From contig OZ024741.1 of NCBI GenBank assembly GCA_964016885.1, positions 413,119,312-413,183,311 of the forward strand: a stretch of DNA of 64,000 bases, written 5' to 3'. Both the position numbers and the translations under genes were made by a program. The stretch comes from Eledone cirrhosa (lineage: Eukaryota > Mollusca > Cephalopoda > Octopoda > Eledonidae). Under the pieces are notes generated by a model. It was not told where the DNA came from and searched no databases. It saw nothing but the letters and a program-made list of their open reading frames with translations. This document shows positions 14,761-30,400 of this stretch, piece by piece (the stretch's first letter is position 1; every line of letters begins with the position of its first letter).

Positions 14761-15399
14761 GGAAGGGGTGATATTACACCTGTTTCACTTTGGAGGGGAA
14801 TATTACACCAGTTTCACTTTCGAGGGGAATATTACACCAGTTATACTTTGGGGGTGAATATTACACCAGTTTTACTTTGGAGGTGAATATTACACCTGTT
14901 TCACTTTGAAGGGGAATATTACACCAGTTTCACTTTCGGGTGAATATTACACCAGTTTCAATTTGGAGAGGAATATTGCACCAGTTCCACTTTGGAGGGG
15001 AATATTACACCTGTTTTACTTTGGAGGGGATTATTACACCAGTTACTCATTGCAGTTGAATATTACACCTGTTTCACTTTGGAGGGGAATATTACACCTG
15101 TTTGAATTTGGATGGGAATATTAGGCCTATTTAACTTTTGGGGGGAATATTACACCTGTTTCACTTTGGAGTAGAATATTACACCTCTTTCACTTGAGGG
15201 GGGGGGGGATATTACACCTGTTTCACTTTGGAGGGGAATATTACAGCTGTTTCACTTTGGATGAGAATATTACACTGGTTTCACTTTGGAGGGCAATATT
15301 ACACCTTTTTCACTTTGGAGGGGAATATTACACCAGTTTCACTTTGGCGGGGAATATTACACCAGTTTCACTTATGAGGGGAATATTACACCAGTTTCA

Positions 15400-18300
15400 C
15401 TTTGGGGAGTTAAACATTTCACCAGTTTACCTTTGGGATGAATATGACACCAGTTTCACTTTGCGGGTGAATATTACACCAGTTTCACTTTGGAGGGGAA
15501 TATTACACCTGTTTCACTTTGGAGGTGAATATTATACCAGTTTAACTTTGGAGGGGAATATTACACCAGTTTCACTTTGGAGGTGAATGTTACACCAGTT
15601 TCAATTTGGAGGGGAATATTACACCAGTTTCACTTTCGAAGGGAATATTACACCAGTTTCACTTTGGCGGTTAAATATTTCTCCAGTTTTAATTTGGGGG
15701 TGAATATTACAGCAGTTTCACTTTGGAAGGGAATATTACACCAGTTTCACTTTGCAGGGGAATATTACACCCGTTTCACTTTGAGGGAGGGGGGGGGAAT
15801 ATTACACCAGTTTCACTCTAGAGATGAATATACACCAGTTTCACTTTGCGGGTGAATATTACACCAGTTTCACTTTGGGGGTGAATATTACACCAGTTTT
15901 ACTTTGGAGGTGAATAATACACCAGTTTCACTTTGGGGGTGAATATTACACCAGTCTTACTTTGGGGGTGAATATTACACCAGTTTTACTTTGGAGGTGA
16001 ATAATACACCAGTTTCACTTTGGGGGTGAATATTACACCATTTTCAATTTGGATGGGAATATTACACCAGTTGCATTTGGAGGAGAATATTACACCAGTT
16101 TCACTTTGGCGGTTAAATAATTCACCAGTTTCAATTTGGGGCTGAATATTACAGCAGTTTCACTTTGGATGTGAATATTACACCAGTTTCACTTTGGGGG
16201 CAATATTACACCAGTTTCACTTTGGAGGGGAATATTACAGCAGTTTCACTTTGGAGCGGAATATTAAACGTGTTTCACTTTGAGGGTGAATATTACACCA
16301 GTTTCAATTTGAAGGTGAATATTACACCAGTTTCACTTTGGAGGGGAATATTACACCCGTTTCACTTTGTGGTGGGGGGGGGGGGGAATATTACACCAGT
16401 TTCACTCTAGAGATGAATTACACCAGTTTCTCATTGGAGTTGAATATTACACCTGTTATGCTTTCAGTGGGAATATTACACATGTTTCAATTGGAGGGGA
16501 ATATTACACCTGTTTTACTTTGGAGGGGACTATTACACCAGTTTCTCATTGGAGTTGAATATTACACCTGTTATGCTTTCAGTGGGAATATTACACATGT
16601 TTCACTTTGGAGGGGAATATTACACCTGTTTCACTTTGGAGTGGAATATTACACCTGTTTCACTTGGGGGGAAGGGGTGATATTACACCTGTTTCGCTTT
16701 GGAGGGGAATATTACACCAGTTTCACTTTCGAGGGGAATATTACACCAGTTATACTTTGGGGATGAATATTACACCAGTTTTACTTTGGAGGTGAATATT
16801 ACACCTGTTTCACTTTGAAGGGGAATATTACACCAGTTTCACTTTGGGGGTGAATATTACACCAGTTTCAATTTGGAGAGGAATATTGCACCAGTTCCAC
16901 TTTGGAGGGGAATATTACACCTGTTTTACTTTGGAGGGGATTATTACACCAGTTACTCATTGCAGTTGAATATTACACCTGTTTCACTTTGGAGGGGAAT
17001 ATTACACCTGTTTTATTTTGGAGGGAAATATTACACCTGTTTCAATTTGGATGGGAATATAAGGCCTATTTAACTTTTGGGGGGAATATTACACCTGTTT
17101 CACTTTGCAGGGGAATATTACAGCTGTTTCACTTTGGATGAGAATATTACACTGGTTTCACTTTGGAGGGCAATTTTACACCTGTTTCACTTTGGAGGGG
17201 AATATTACAGCAGTTTCACTTTGGCGGGGAATATTACACCAGTTTCACTTAGGAGGGGAATATTACACCAGTTTCACTTTGGGGGGGTTAAACATTTCAC
17301 CAGTTTACCTTTGGGGATGAATATGACACCAGTTTCACTTTGCGGGTGAATATTACACCAGTTTCACTTTCGAGGGGAATATTACACCTGTTTCACTTTG
17401 GAGGTGAATGTTACACCAGTTTCAATTTGGAGGGGAATATTACACCAGTTTCACTTTGGAAGGGAATATTACACCAGTTTCACTTTGGCGGTTAAATATT
17501 TCACCAGTTTTAATTTTGGGGTGAATATTACAGCAGTTTCACTTTGGAAGGGAATATTACACCAGTTTCACTTTGGAGGGGAATATTACACCAGTTTCAC
17601 TTTGGAGGGGAACATTACACCAGTTTCACTTTGGGGGTGAATATTACACCAGTTTCACTTTGGAGGTGAATATTACACCAGTTTTACTTTGGGGATGAAT
17701 ATTACAACAGTTTTACTTTGGAGGTGAATAATACACCAGTTTCACTTTGGGCGTGAATATTACACCATTTTCAATTTGGATGGGAATATTACACCAGTTG
17801 CATTTGGAGGAGAATATTACACCGGTTTCACTTTGGCGGTTAAATAATTCACCAGTTTCAATTTAAGGCTGAATATTACAGCAGTTTCACTTTGGATGTG
17901 AATATTACACCAGTTTCACTTTGGGGGCAATATTACACCAGTTTCACTTTGGAGGGGAATATTACAGCAGTTTCACTTTGGAGCGGAATATTAAACGTGT
18001 TTCACTTTGAGGGTGAATATTACACCAGTTTCAATTTGAAGGTGAATATTAGACCAGTTTCACTTTGGAGGGGAATAATACACCCGTTTCACTTTGGGGG
18101 GGAATATTACACCAGTTTCACTCTAGAGATGAATACTACACCAGTTTCACTTTGCGGGTGAATATTACACCAGTTTCACTTTGGAGTGGAATATTACACC
18201 GGTTTCCCTTTGGGGGTGAATATTACACCAGTTTCACTTTCGAGCTGAATATTACACCAGTTTCAATTTGGGGGTGAATATTACACCAGTTTCATTTTGG

Positions 18301-21300
18301 GGGTAAATATTACACCAGTTTCACTTTGGAGGGGAATATTACACCAGTTTTACTTCTGAGGTGAATATTACACCAGTTTTACTTTGGAGGTGAATATTAA
18401 ACCTATTTCACATTGGAGGTGAAGATTACACCAGTTTCATTTTGGGGGTGATTATTACACAAGTTTCACTTTGGAGGGAAATATTACAGCAGTTTCACTT
18501 TGGAGGGGAATATTACACCAGTTTCACTTTGGGGGGAATATTACACCAGTTTAACTTTGGGGGGAATATTACACTAGTTTAACTTTGGAGCGGAATATTA
18601 CACGAGTTTCACTCTGGAGATGAATATTACACCAGTTTCACTTTGGAGGTGAATATTACACCAGTTTCAATTTGGGGGTGAATATTACACCAGTTTCCCT
18701 ATGGAGGTGAATATTACACCAGTTTCACTTTGGAGGGGAATATTACACCAGTTTCACTTTAGAGGTGAATATTACACCAGTTTCAATTTGGAGGGGAATA
18801 TTACACCAGTTTCACTTTGGAGGGGAATATTACAGCAGTTTCACTTTGGGGCTTAAACATTTCACCAGTTTCCCTTTGGGGATGAATATTACACCAGTTT
18901 CACTTTGGGGATGAATATTACACCAGTTTCACTTTGGAGGGGAATATTACACCTGTTTCACTTGGAGGTGAATATTACCCCTGTTTCAGTTTGGAGAGGA
19001 ATATTACACCAGTTTCAATTTGGAGGGGAATATTACACCAGTTTCACTTTGAGGGGAATATTACACCAGTTTTACTTTGGAGGTGAATAATACACCAGTT
19101 TCACTTTGGGGGTGAATATTACACCATTTTCAATTTGGATGGGAATATTACACCACTTGCATTTGGAGGAGAATATTACACCAGTTTCACTTTGGCGGTT
19201 AAATAATTCACCAGTTTCAATTTGGGGCTGAATATTACAGCAGTTTCACTTTGGATGTGAATATTACACCAGTTTCACTTTGGGGGCAATATTACACCAG
19301 TTTCACTTTGGAGGGGAATATTACAGCAGTTTCACTTTGGAGCGGAATATTAAACGTGTTTCACTTTGAGGGTGAATATTACACCAGTTTCAATTTGAAG
19401 GTGAATATTACACCAGTTTCACTTTGGAGGGGAATATTACACCTGTTTCACTTTGTGGGGGGGGGGGGATATTACACCAGTTTCATTCTAGAGATGAATA
19501 TACACCAGTTTCACTTTGCGGGTGAATATTACACCAGTTTCACTTTCGAGCTGAATATTACACCAGTTTCAATTTGGGGGTGAATATTACACCAGTTTCA
19601 TTTGGGGGGTAAATATTACACCAGTTTCACTTTGGAGGGGAATATTACACCAGTTTTACTTCTGAGGTGAATATTACACCAGTTTTACTTTGGAGGTGAA
19701 TATTTAACCTGTTTCACATTGGAGGTGAAGATTACACCAGTTTCATTTTGGGGGTTAAATATTTCACCAGTTTCAATTTGGGGGTGAATATTACAGCAGT
19801 TTCACTTTGGAGAGGAATATTACACCAGTTTCACTTTGGCGGGGAATATTACACCAGTTTCCATTTGGAGTGGAATATTACACCAGTTTCATTTTGGAGG
19901 GGAATATTACACCAGTTTAACTTTGGTGGGGAATATTAGACCAGTTTCACTTTGGGGGGAATATTACACCAGTTTCACTTTGGAGGGAATATTACACAAG
20001 TTTCACTCTGGAGATGAATATTACACCAGTTTCACTTTGGGGGTGAATATTACACCAGTTTCACTTTGGAGGGGAATATTACACCATTTTCACTTTGGGG
20101 GTGAATATTACACCAGTTTCATTTTAGGGTTGAATATAACACCATATTCACTTTGGAGGGGAATATTACACCAGTTTCACTTTGGAAAGGAATATTACAA
20201 CAGTTTTAATTTGGGGGTGAATATTACACCAGTTTTACTTTGGAGTTTAATATTACACCTGTTTCATTTTGAAGGGGAATATTACACCAGTTTCACTTTG
20301 GCGGTGAATATTACACCAGTTTCAATTTGCAGAGGAATATTACACCAGTTCCACTTTGCAGGGGAATATTATACCAGTTTCACTTTGTGGGTTAATATTT
20401 CACCAGTTTCAATTTGGGCGTGAATATTAAAGCAGTTTCACTTCGGAGGGGAATATTACACCTGTTTTACTTTGGAGGGGACTATTACACCAGTTTCTCA
20501 TTGGAGTTGAATATTACACCTGTTATGCTTTCAGTGGGAATATTACACATGTTTCACTTTGGAGGGGAATATTACACCTGTTTTATTATGGAGGGGAATA
20601 TTACACCAGCTTCAATTTGGATGGGAATATTAGTCCTGTTGTAACTTTGGGGGGAATATTACACCTGTTTCACTTTGGAGTGGAATATTACACCTGTTTC
20701 ACTTGGGGGGAAGGGGTAATATTACACCTGTTTCACGTTGGAGGGGAATATTACACCAGTTTCACTTTCAAGGGGAATATTACACCAGTTATACTTTGGG
20801 GATGAATATTACACCAGTTTTACTTTGGAGGTGAATATTACACCTGTTTCACTTTGAAGGGGAATATTACACCAGTTTCAATTTGGAGAGGAATATTGCA
20901 CCAGTTCCATTTTGGAAGGGAATATTACACCTGTTTTACTTTGGAGGGGATTATTACACCAGTTACTCATTGCAGTTGAATATTACACCTGTTTCACTTT
21001 GGAGGGGAATATTACACCTGTTTTATTTTAGAGGGAAATATTACACCTGTTTCAATTTGGATGGGAATATAAGGCCTATTTAACTTTTGGGGGGAATATT
21101 ACACCTGTTTCACTTTGGATGAGAATATTACACTGGTTTCACTTTGGAGGGCAATTTTACACCTGTTTCACTTGGGAGGGGAATATTACAGCAGTTTCAC
21201 TTTGGCGGGGAATATTACACCAGTTTTACTTAGGAGGGGAATATTACACCAGTTTCACTTTGGGGGGGTTAAACATTTCACCAGTTTACCTTTGGGGATG

Positions 21301-24300
21301 AATATGACACCAGTTTCACTTTGCGGGTGAATATTACACCAGTTTCACTTTGGAGGGGAATATTACACCTGTTTCACTTTGGAGGTGAATGTTACACCAG
21401 TTTCAATTTGGAGGGGAATATTACACCAGTTTCACTTTGGAAGGGAATATTACACCAGTTTCACTTTGGCGGTTAAATATTTCACCAGTTTTAATTTTGG
21501 GGTGAATATTACAGCAGTTTCACTTTGGAAGGGAATATTACACCAGTTTCACTTTGGAGGGGAATATTACACCAGTTTCACTTTGGAGGGGAACATTACA
21601 CCAGTTTCACTTTGGGGGTGAATATTACACCAGTTTCACTTTGGAGGTGAATATTACACCAGTTTTACTTTGGGGCTGAATATTACACCAGTTTTACTTT
21701 GGAGGTGAATAATACACCAGTTTCACTTTGGGGGTGAATATTACACCATTTTCAATTTAGATGGGGATATTACACCAGTTGCATTTGGAAGAGAATATTA
21801 CACCAGTTTCACTTTGGCGGTTAAATAATTCACCAGTTTCAATTTAAGGCTGAATATTACACCAGTTTCACTTTGGAGGGGAATATTACAGCAGTTTCAC
21901 ATTGGAGCGGAATATTAAACGTGTTTCACTTTCAGGGTGAATATTACACCAGTTTCAATTTGAAGGTGAATATTAGACCAGTTTCACTTTGGAGGGGAAT
22001 ATTACACCCGTTTCACTTTGGGGGGGAATATTACACCAGTTTCACTCTAGAGATGAATACTACACCAGTTTCACTTTGCGGGTGAATATTACACCAGTTT
22101 CACTTTGGAGTGGAATATTACACCGGTTTTTTCTTTGGGGGTGAATATTACACCAGTTTCACTTTCGAGCTGAATATTACACCAGTTTCAATTTGGGGGT
22201 GAATATTACACCAGTTTCATTTTGGGGGTAAATATTACACCAGTTTCACTTTGGAGGGGAATATTACACCAGTTTTACTTCTGAGGTGAATATTACACCA
22301 GTTTTACTTTGGAGGTGAATATTAAACCTATTTCACATTGGAGGTGAAGATTACACCAGTTTCATTTTGGGGGTGATTATTACACAGGTTTCAATTTGGA
22401 GGGGAATATTACACCAGTTTCACTTTGGGGGTTAAATATTTCACCAGTTTCAATTTGGGGGTGAATATTACACCAGTTTCATTTTGGGGGTAAATATTAC
22501 ACCAGTTTCACTTTGGAGGGGAATATTACACCAGTTTTACTTCTGAGGTGAATATTACACCAGTTTTACTTTGCAGGTGAATATTAAACCTATTTCACAT
22601 TGGAGGTGAAGATTACACCAGTTTCATTTTGGGGGTGATTATTACACAAGTTTCAATTTGGAGGGGAATATTACACCAGTTTCACTTTGGGGGTTAAATA
22701 TTTCACCAGTTTCAATTTGGGGGTGAATATTACAGCAGTTTCACTTTGGAGGGGAATATTACACCAGTTTAACTTTGGTGGGGAATATTAGACCAGTTTC
22801 ACTTTGGGGGGAATATTACACCAGTTTAACTTTGGGGGGAATATTACACTAGTTTAACTTTGGAGCGGAATATTACACGAGTTTCACTCTGGAGGTGAAT
22901 ATTACACCAGTTTCACTTTGGAGGTGAATATTACACCAGTTTCAATTTGGGGGTGAATATTACACCAGTTTCCCTATGGAGGTGAATATTACACCAGTTT
23001 CACTTTGGAGGGGAATATTACACCAGTTTCACTTTAGAGGTGAATATTACACCAGTTTCAATTTGGAGGGGAATATTACACCAGTTTCACTTTGGAGGGG
23101 AATATTACAGCAGTTTCACTTTGGGGCTTAAACATTTCACCAGTTTCCCTTTGGGGATGAATATTACACCAGTTTCACATTGGGGATGAATATTACACCA
23201 GTTTCACTTTGGAGGGGAATATTACACCTGTTTCACTTTGGAGGTGAATATTACCCCAGTTTCAGTTTGGAGAGGAATATTACACCAGTTTCAATTTGGA
23301 GGGGAATATTACACCAGTTTCACTTTGAGGGGAATATTACACCAGTTTCTCTCTGGAGATGAATATTACAGTAGTTTCACTTTGGGGGTGAATATTACAC
23401 CAGTTTTACTTTGGAGGTGAATATTACACCAGTTTCACTTTCGGAGTGAATATTACACCAGTTTCAATTTGGAGGGGAATATTACACGAGTTGCATTTGA
23501 AGGAGTATTTTACACCAGTTTCACTTTGGTGGTTAAATATTCCACCAGTTTCAATTTGGGGGTGAATATTACAGCAGTTTCTCTTTGGAGGGGAATATTA
23601 CAGCAGCTTCACTTTGGATGTGAATATTACACCAGTTTCACTTTGGGGGTGAATATTACACCAGTTTCACTTTGGAGGGGAATATTACACCAGTTTCACT
23701 TTGGGTGTGAATATTACACCATTTTCACTTTGGAGGGGAATATTACACCTGTTTCACTTTGGGGGTGAATATTACACCAGTTTCAATTTGGAGTGGAATA
23801 TTACACCAGTTTCACTTTGGGAGGATAATAATACACCAGTTTCTCTCTGGAGATGAATATTACACCAGTTTCAATTTGGAGGGGAATATTACACCAGTTT
23901 TACTTCTGAGGTGAATATTACACCAGTTTTACTTTGGAGGTGAATATTAAACCTGTTTCACTTTGGAGTGGAAGATTACACCAGTTTCATTTTGGGGGTG
24001 ATTATTACACCAGTTTCAATTTGGAGGGGAATATTACACCAGTTTCACTTTGGGGGTTAAATATTTCACCAGTTTCAATTTGGGTGTGAATATTACAGCA
24101 GTTTCACTTTGGTGGGGAATATTACACCAGTTTCACTTTGGCGGGGAATATTACACCAGTTTCAATTTGGAGGGGAATATTACACCAGTTTCACTTTGGA
24201 GGGGAATATTACACCAGTATCACTTTGGTGGGTAATATCACACCAGTTTCACTTTGGCGGGGAATATTACACCAGTTTCAATTTGGACGGGAATATTACA

Positions 24301-27300
24301 CCAGTTTAACTTTGGGGGGGAATATCACACTAGTTTAACTTTGGAGCGTAATATTACACCAGTTTCACTCTGGAGATGAATATTACACCAGTTTCAATTT
24401 GGGGGTGAATATTACACCAGTTTCACTTTGGAGGGGAATATTACACCAGTTTCACTTTAGAGGTGAATATTACACCAGTTTCACTTTTGAGGGGAATATT
24501 ACACCAGTTTCACTTTGGGGGTTAAACATTTCACCAGTTTCCCTTTGGGGATGAATATTACACCAGTTTCACTTTGGGGATGAATATTACACCAGTTTCA
24601 CTTTGGAGGGGAATATTACACCTGTTTCACTTTGGAGGTGAATATTACACCAGTTTCAGTTTGGAGAGGAATATTACACCAGTTTCACTTTGGAGGGGAA
24701 TATTAAACCAGTTTCACTTTGGAGGTAAATATTACACCAGTTTCACTTCGGAGGGGAATATTACACCAGTTTCACATTGGAGGTGAATATTACACCAGTT
24801 TCACTTTGGGGGTTAATATTTCACCAGTTTCAATTTGGGGGTGATATTACAGCTGTTTTAATTTGGAGGGGAATATTACACGAGTTGCATTTGGATGAGT
24901 ATATTACACCAGTTTCACTTTGGTGGTTAAATATTTCACCCGTTTCAATTTGGGGGTGAATATTACAGCAGTTTCACTTTGGAGGGGAATATTGCAGCAG
25001 TTTCACTTTGGATGTGAATATTACACCAGTTTCACTTTGGGAGTGAATATTACACCAGTTTCACTTTGGAGGTGAATATTACACCAGTTTCACTCTGGAG
25101 GTGAATATTACACCAGTTTCAATTTGGAGGGGAATATTACACCAGTTTCACTTTGGAGGTGAATATTACACCAGTTTCACTTTGGAGGGGAATATTACAC
25201 CAGTTTCACTTTGGAGGTGAATATTACACCAGTTTCATTTTGGGGGTTAAATATTTCAGCAGTTTCAATTTGGGGGTGAATATTACAGCAGTTTCACTTT
25301 GGTGGGGAATATTACACTAGTTTTACTTCTGAGGTTAATATTACACCAGTTTTACTTTGTAGGTGAATATTAAACCTGTTTCACTTTGGAGGGGAAGATT
25401 ACACCAGTTTCATTTTGGGGGTGATTATTACACCAGTTTCAATTTGAAGGGGAATATTACATCAGTTTCACTTTGGGGGTTAAATATTTCACCAGTTTCA
25501 ATTTGGGGGGGAATATTACAGCAGTTTCACTTTGGAGGGGAATATTACACCAGTTTCACTTTGTAGGGGAATATTACACCAGTTTCACTTTGGAGGTAAA
25601 TATTACACCAGTTTCACTTCGGAGGGGAATATTACACCAGTTTCACTTTGGAGGTGAATATTACACCAGTTTCACTTTGGGGGTTAATATTTCACCAGTT
25701 TCAATTTGGGGGTGATATTACAGCTGTTTTAATTTGGAGGGGAATATTACACGAGTTGCATTTGGAGGAGTATATTACATCAGTTTCACTTTGGTGGTTA
25801 AATATTTCACCAGTTTCAATTTGGGGGTGAATATTACAGCAGTTTCACTTTGGAGGGGAATATTGCAGCAGTTTCACTTTGAATGTGAATATTACACCAG
25901 TTTCACTTTGGGAGTGAATATTACACCAGTTTCACTTTGGAGGTGAATATTACACCAGTTTCACTCTGGAGGTGAATATTACACCAGTTTCAATTTGGAT
26001 GGGAATATAAGGCCTATTTAACTTTTGGGGGGAATATTACACCTGTTTCACTTTGGAGGGGAATATTACTGCTGTTTCACTTTGGATGAGAATATTACAC
26101 TGGTTTCACTGTGGAGGGCAATTTTACACCTGTTTCACTTTGGAGGGGAATATTACAGCAGTTTCACTTTGGCGGGGAATATTACACCAGTTTCACTTAG
26201 GAGGGGAATATTACACCAGTTTCACTTTGGGGGGGTTAAACATTTCACCAGTTTACCTTTGGGGATGAATATGACACCAGTTTCACTTTGCGGGTGAATA
26301 TTACACCAGTTTCACTTTGGAGGGGAATATTACACCTGTTTCACTTTGGAGGTGAATGTTACACCAGTTTCAATTTTGGAGGGGAATATTACACCAGTTT
26401 CACTTTGGAAGGGAATATTACACCAGTTTCACTTAGGCGGTTAAATATTTCACCAGTTTTAATTTTGGGGTGAATATTACAGCAGTTTCACTTTGGAAGG
26501 GAATATTACACCAGTTTCACTTTGGAGGGGAATATTACACCAGTTTCACTTTGGAGGGGAACATTACACCAGTTTCACTTTGGGGGTGAATATTACACCA
26601 GTTTCACTTTGGAGGTGAATATTACACCAGTTTCACTTTGGGGGTGAATATTACACCAGTTTTACTTTGGAGGTGAATAATACACCAGTTTCACTTTGGG
26701 GGTGAATATTACACCAGTCTTACTTTGGGGGTGAATATTACACCAGTTTTACTTTGGAGGTGAATAATACACCAGTTTCACTTTGGGGGTGAATATTACA
26801 CCATTTTCAATTTGGATGGGAATATTACACCAGTTGCATTTGGAGGAGAATATTACACCAGTTTCACTTTGGCGGTTAAATAATTCACCAGTTTCAATTT
26901 AAGGCTGAATATTACAGCAGTTTCACTTTGGATGTGAATATTACACCAGTTTCACTTTGGGGGCAATATTACACCAGTTTCACTTTGGAGGGGAATATTA
27001 CAGCAGTTTCACTTTGGAGCGGAATATTAAACGTGTTTCACTTTGAGGGTGAATATTACACCAGTTTCAATTTGAAGGTGAATATTAGACCAGTTTCACT
27101 TTGGAGGGGAATATTACACCCGTTTCACTTTGTGGGGGAATATTACACCAGTTTCACTCTAGAGATGAATAGTACACCAGTTTCACTTTGCGGGTGAATA
27201 TTACACCAGTTTCACTTTGGAGTGGAATATTACACCGGTTTCCCTTTGGGGGTGAATATTACACCAGTTTCACTTTCGAGCTGAAAATTACACCAGTTTC

Positions 27301-27400
27301 AATTTGGGGGTGAATATTACACCAGTTTCATTTTGGGGGTAAAAATTACACCAGTTTCACTTTGGAGGGGAATATTACACCAGTTTTACTTCTGAGGTGA
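15400..27400 (+). repeat. Four-copy higher-order satellite block
   Basis: The landmark TAAACATTTCACCAGTTTAC followed by a GATGAATATGACACC unit occurs at 15411, 17289, 21270 and 26237. Each time it is followed by the same train of rare variants (GCGGGTGAATATT, GAGGTGAATGTT, GCGGTTAAATATTTC, TTTTAATTT). Offsets are 1878, 3981 and 4967 bp. The blocks therefore form a higher-order structure of unequal length rather than a fixed-length higher-order repeat. Confidence 0.85.
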
Positions 27401-30400
27401 ATATTACACCAGTTTTACTTTGGAGGTGAATATTAAACCTGTTTCACATTGGAGGTGAAGATTACACCAGTTTCATTTTGGGGGTGATTATTACACAAGT
27501 TTCAATTTGGAGGGGAATATTACACCAGTTTCACTTTGGGGGTTAAATATTTCACCAGTTTCAATTTGGGGGTGAATATTACAGCAGTTTCACTTTGGAG
27601 GGGAATATTACAACAGTTTCACTTTGGAGGGGAATATTACACCAGTTTAACTATGGTGGGGAATATTAGACCAGTTTCACTTTGGGGGGAATATTACCCC
27701 AGTTTAACTTTGGGGGGAATATTACACCAGTTTTACTTTGGAGGGGAATATTACACCAGTTTCACTTTAGAGGTGAATATTACACCAGTTTCAATTTGGA
27801 GGGGAATATTACACCAGTTTCACTTTGGAGGGGAATATTACAGCAGTTTCACTTTGGGGCTTAAACATTTCACCAGTTTCCCTTTGGGGATGAATATTAC
27901 ACCAGTTTCACTTTGGGGATGAATATTACACCAGTTTCACTTTGGAGGGGAATATTACACCTGTTTCACTTTGGAGGTGAATATTACACCAGTTTCAGTT
28001 TGGAGAGGAATATTACACCAGTTTCAATTTGGAGGGGAATATTACACCAGTTTCACTTTGAGGGGAATATTACACCACTTTCTCTCTGGAGTTGAATATT
28101 ACACCAGTTTCACTGTGGGGGTGAATATTAAACCAGTTTTACTTTGGAGGTGAATATTACACCAGTTTCACTTTCGGAGTGAATATTACACCACTTTCAA
28201 TTTGGAGGGGAATATTACACGAGTTGCATTTGGAGGAGTATATTTCTCTCTGGAGTTGAATATTACACCAGTTTCACTTTGGGGGTGAATATTAAACCAG
28301 TTTTACTTTGGAGGTGAATATTACACCAGTTTCACTTTCGGAGTGAATATTACACCACTTTCAATTTGGAGGGGAATATTACACGAGTTGCATTTGGAGG
28401 AGTATATATAACCACCAGTTTCACTTTGGTGGTTAAATATTTCACCAGTTTCAATTTGGGGGTGAATATTACAGCAGTTTCTCTTTGGAGGGGAATATTA
28501 CAGCAGCTTCACTTTGGATGTGAATATTACACCAGTTTCACTTTGGGGGTGAATATTACACCAGTTTCACTTTGGAGGGGAATATTACACCAGTTTCACT
28601 TTGGGTGTGAATATTACACCATTTTCACTTTGGAGGGGAATGTTACACCTGTTTCACTTTGGGGGTGAATATTACACCAGTTTCACTTTGGAGTGGAATA
28701 TTACACCAGTTTCACTTTGGGAGGATAATATTACACCAGTTTCTCTCTGGAGATGAATATTACACCAGTTTCAATTTGGAGGGGAATATTACACCAGTTT
28801 TACTTCTGAGGTGAATATTACACCAGTTTTACTTTGGAGGTGAATATTAAACCTGTTTCACTTTTGGAGTGAATATTACACCAGTTTCAATTTGGTGGGG
28901 AATATTACACGAGTTGCATTTGGAGGAGAATATTACACCAGTTTCACTTTGTGGGTTAAATATTTCACTAGTTTCAATTTGAGGGTGAATATTACAGCAG
29001 GTTCACTTTGGAGGGGAATTTTACAGCAGTTTCACTTTGGATGTGAATATTACACCAGTTTCACTTTGGGGGTGAATATTACACCAGTTTCACTTTGGAG
29101 GGGGAATATTACACCAGTTTCATTCTGGAGGTGAATATTACACCAGTTTCAATTTGGAGGTGAATATTACATCAGGTTCAGTTTGGAGGGGAATATTACA
29201 CCAGTTTCACTTTGGAGGTGAATATTACACCAGTTTCACTTTGGGGGTGAATATTACACCAGTTTCACTTTGGGGGTTAAATATTTCACCAGTTTCAATC
29301 TGGGGGTGAATATTACAGCAGTTTCACTTTGGAGCGGAATATTATACGTGTTTAACTTTGAGGGTGAATATTATACCAGTTTCAATTTGGAGGTGAATAT
29401 TACACCAGTTTCACTTTCGTGGTGAATATTACACCAGTTTCAATTTGGGAGTGAACATTACACCAGTTTCACTTTGGGAGTGAATATTACACCAGTTTCA
29501 CTATGGAGGGGAATATTACACCTGTTTCACTTTGGGGTTGAATATTACACCAGTTTCACTTTGGAGGGCCATATTGCACCAGTTTCACGTTGAAGGTGAA
29601 TATTACACCAGTTTCACTTCGGAGAGGAATATTACACCAGTTTCAATTTGGGGGTGAATATTACACCAGTTTCACTTTGGAGGTGAATATTACAGCAGTT
29701 TCACTTTGGAGGTGAATATTACACCAGTTTCACTTTGTAGGTGAATATTACACCAGTTCACCCTTGAAGCGAATATTACACCAGTTTCACTTTGGAGGGG
29801 AATATTACACCACATTTACTTCTGGGCTGAATATTACACCAGTTTTACTTTGGAGGTGAATATTACACCAGTTTCACTTTTGGAGTGAATATTACACCAG
29901 TTCCAATTTGGAGGGGAATATTACACCAGTTTCACTTTGGGGGGAATATTACACCAGTTTCACTTTGGAGGGGAATATTACACCAGTTTCACCCTGGAGG
30001 TGAATATTACACCTGTTTCACTTTGGGGGTGAACATTACACCAGTTTCACTTTGGAGTGGAATATTACACCAGTTTCACTTTGGGAGGATAATATTACAC
30101 CAGTTTCTCTCTGGAGATGAATTTTACACCAGTTTCATTTTGGGGGTAAATAATACACCAGTTTTACTTCTGAGGTGAATATTACACCAGTTTTACTTTG
30201 GAGGTGAATATTAAACCTGTTTCACTTTGGAGTGGAAGATTACACCAGTTTCATTTTGGGGGTGATTATTACACCTGTTTCAATTTGTAGGGGAATATTA
30301 CACCAGTTTCACTTTGGGGGTTAAATATTTCACCAGTTTCAATTTGGGTGTGAATATTACAGCAGTTTCACTTTGGAGGGGAATATTACACCAGTTTCAC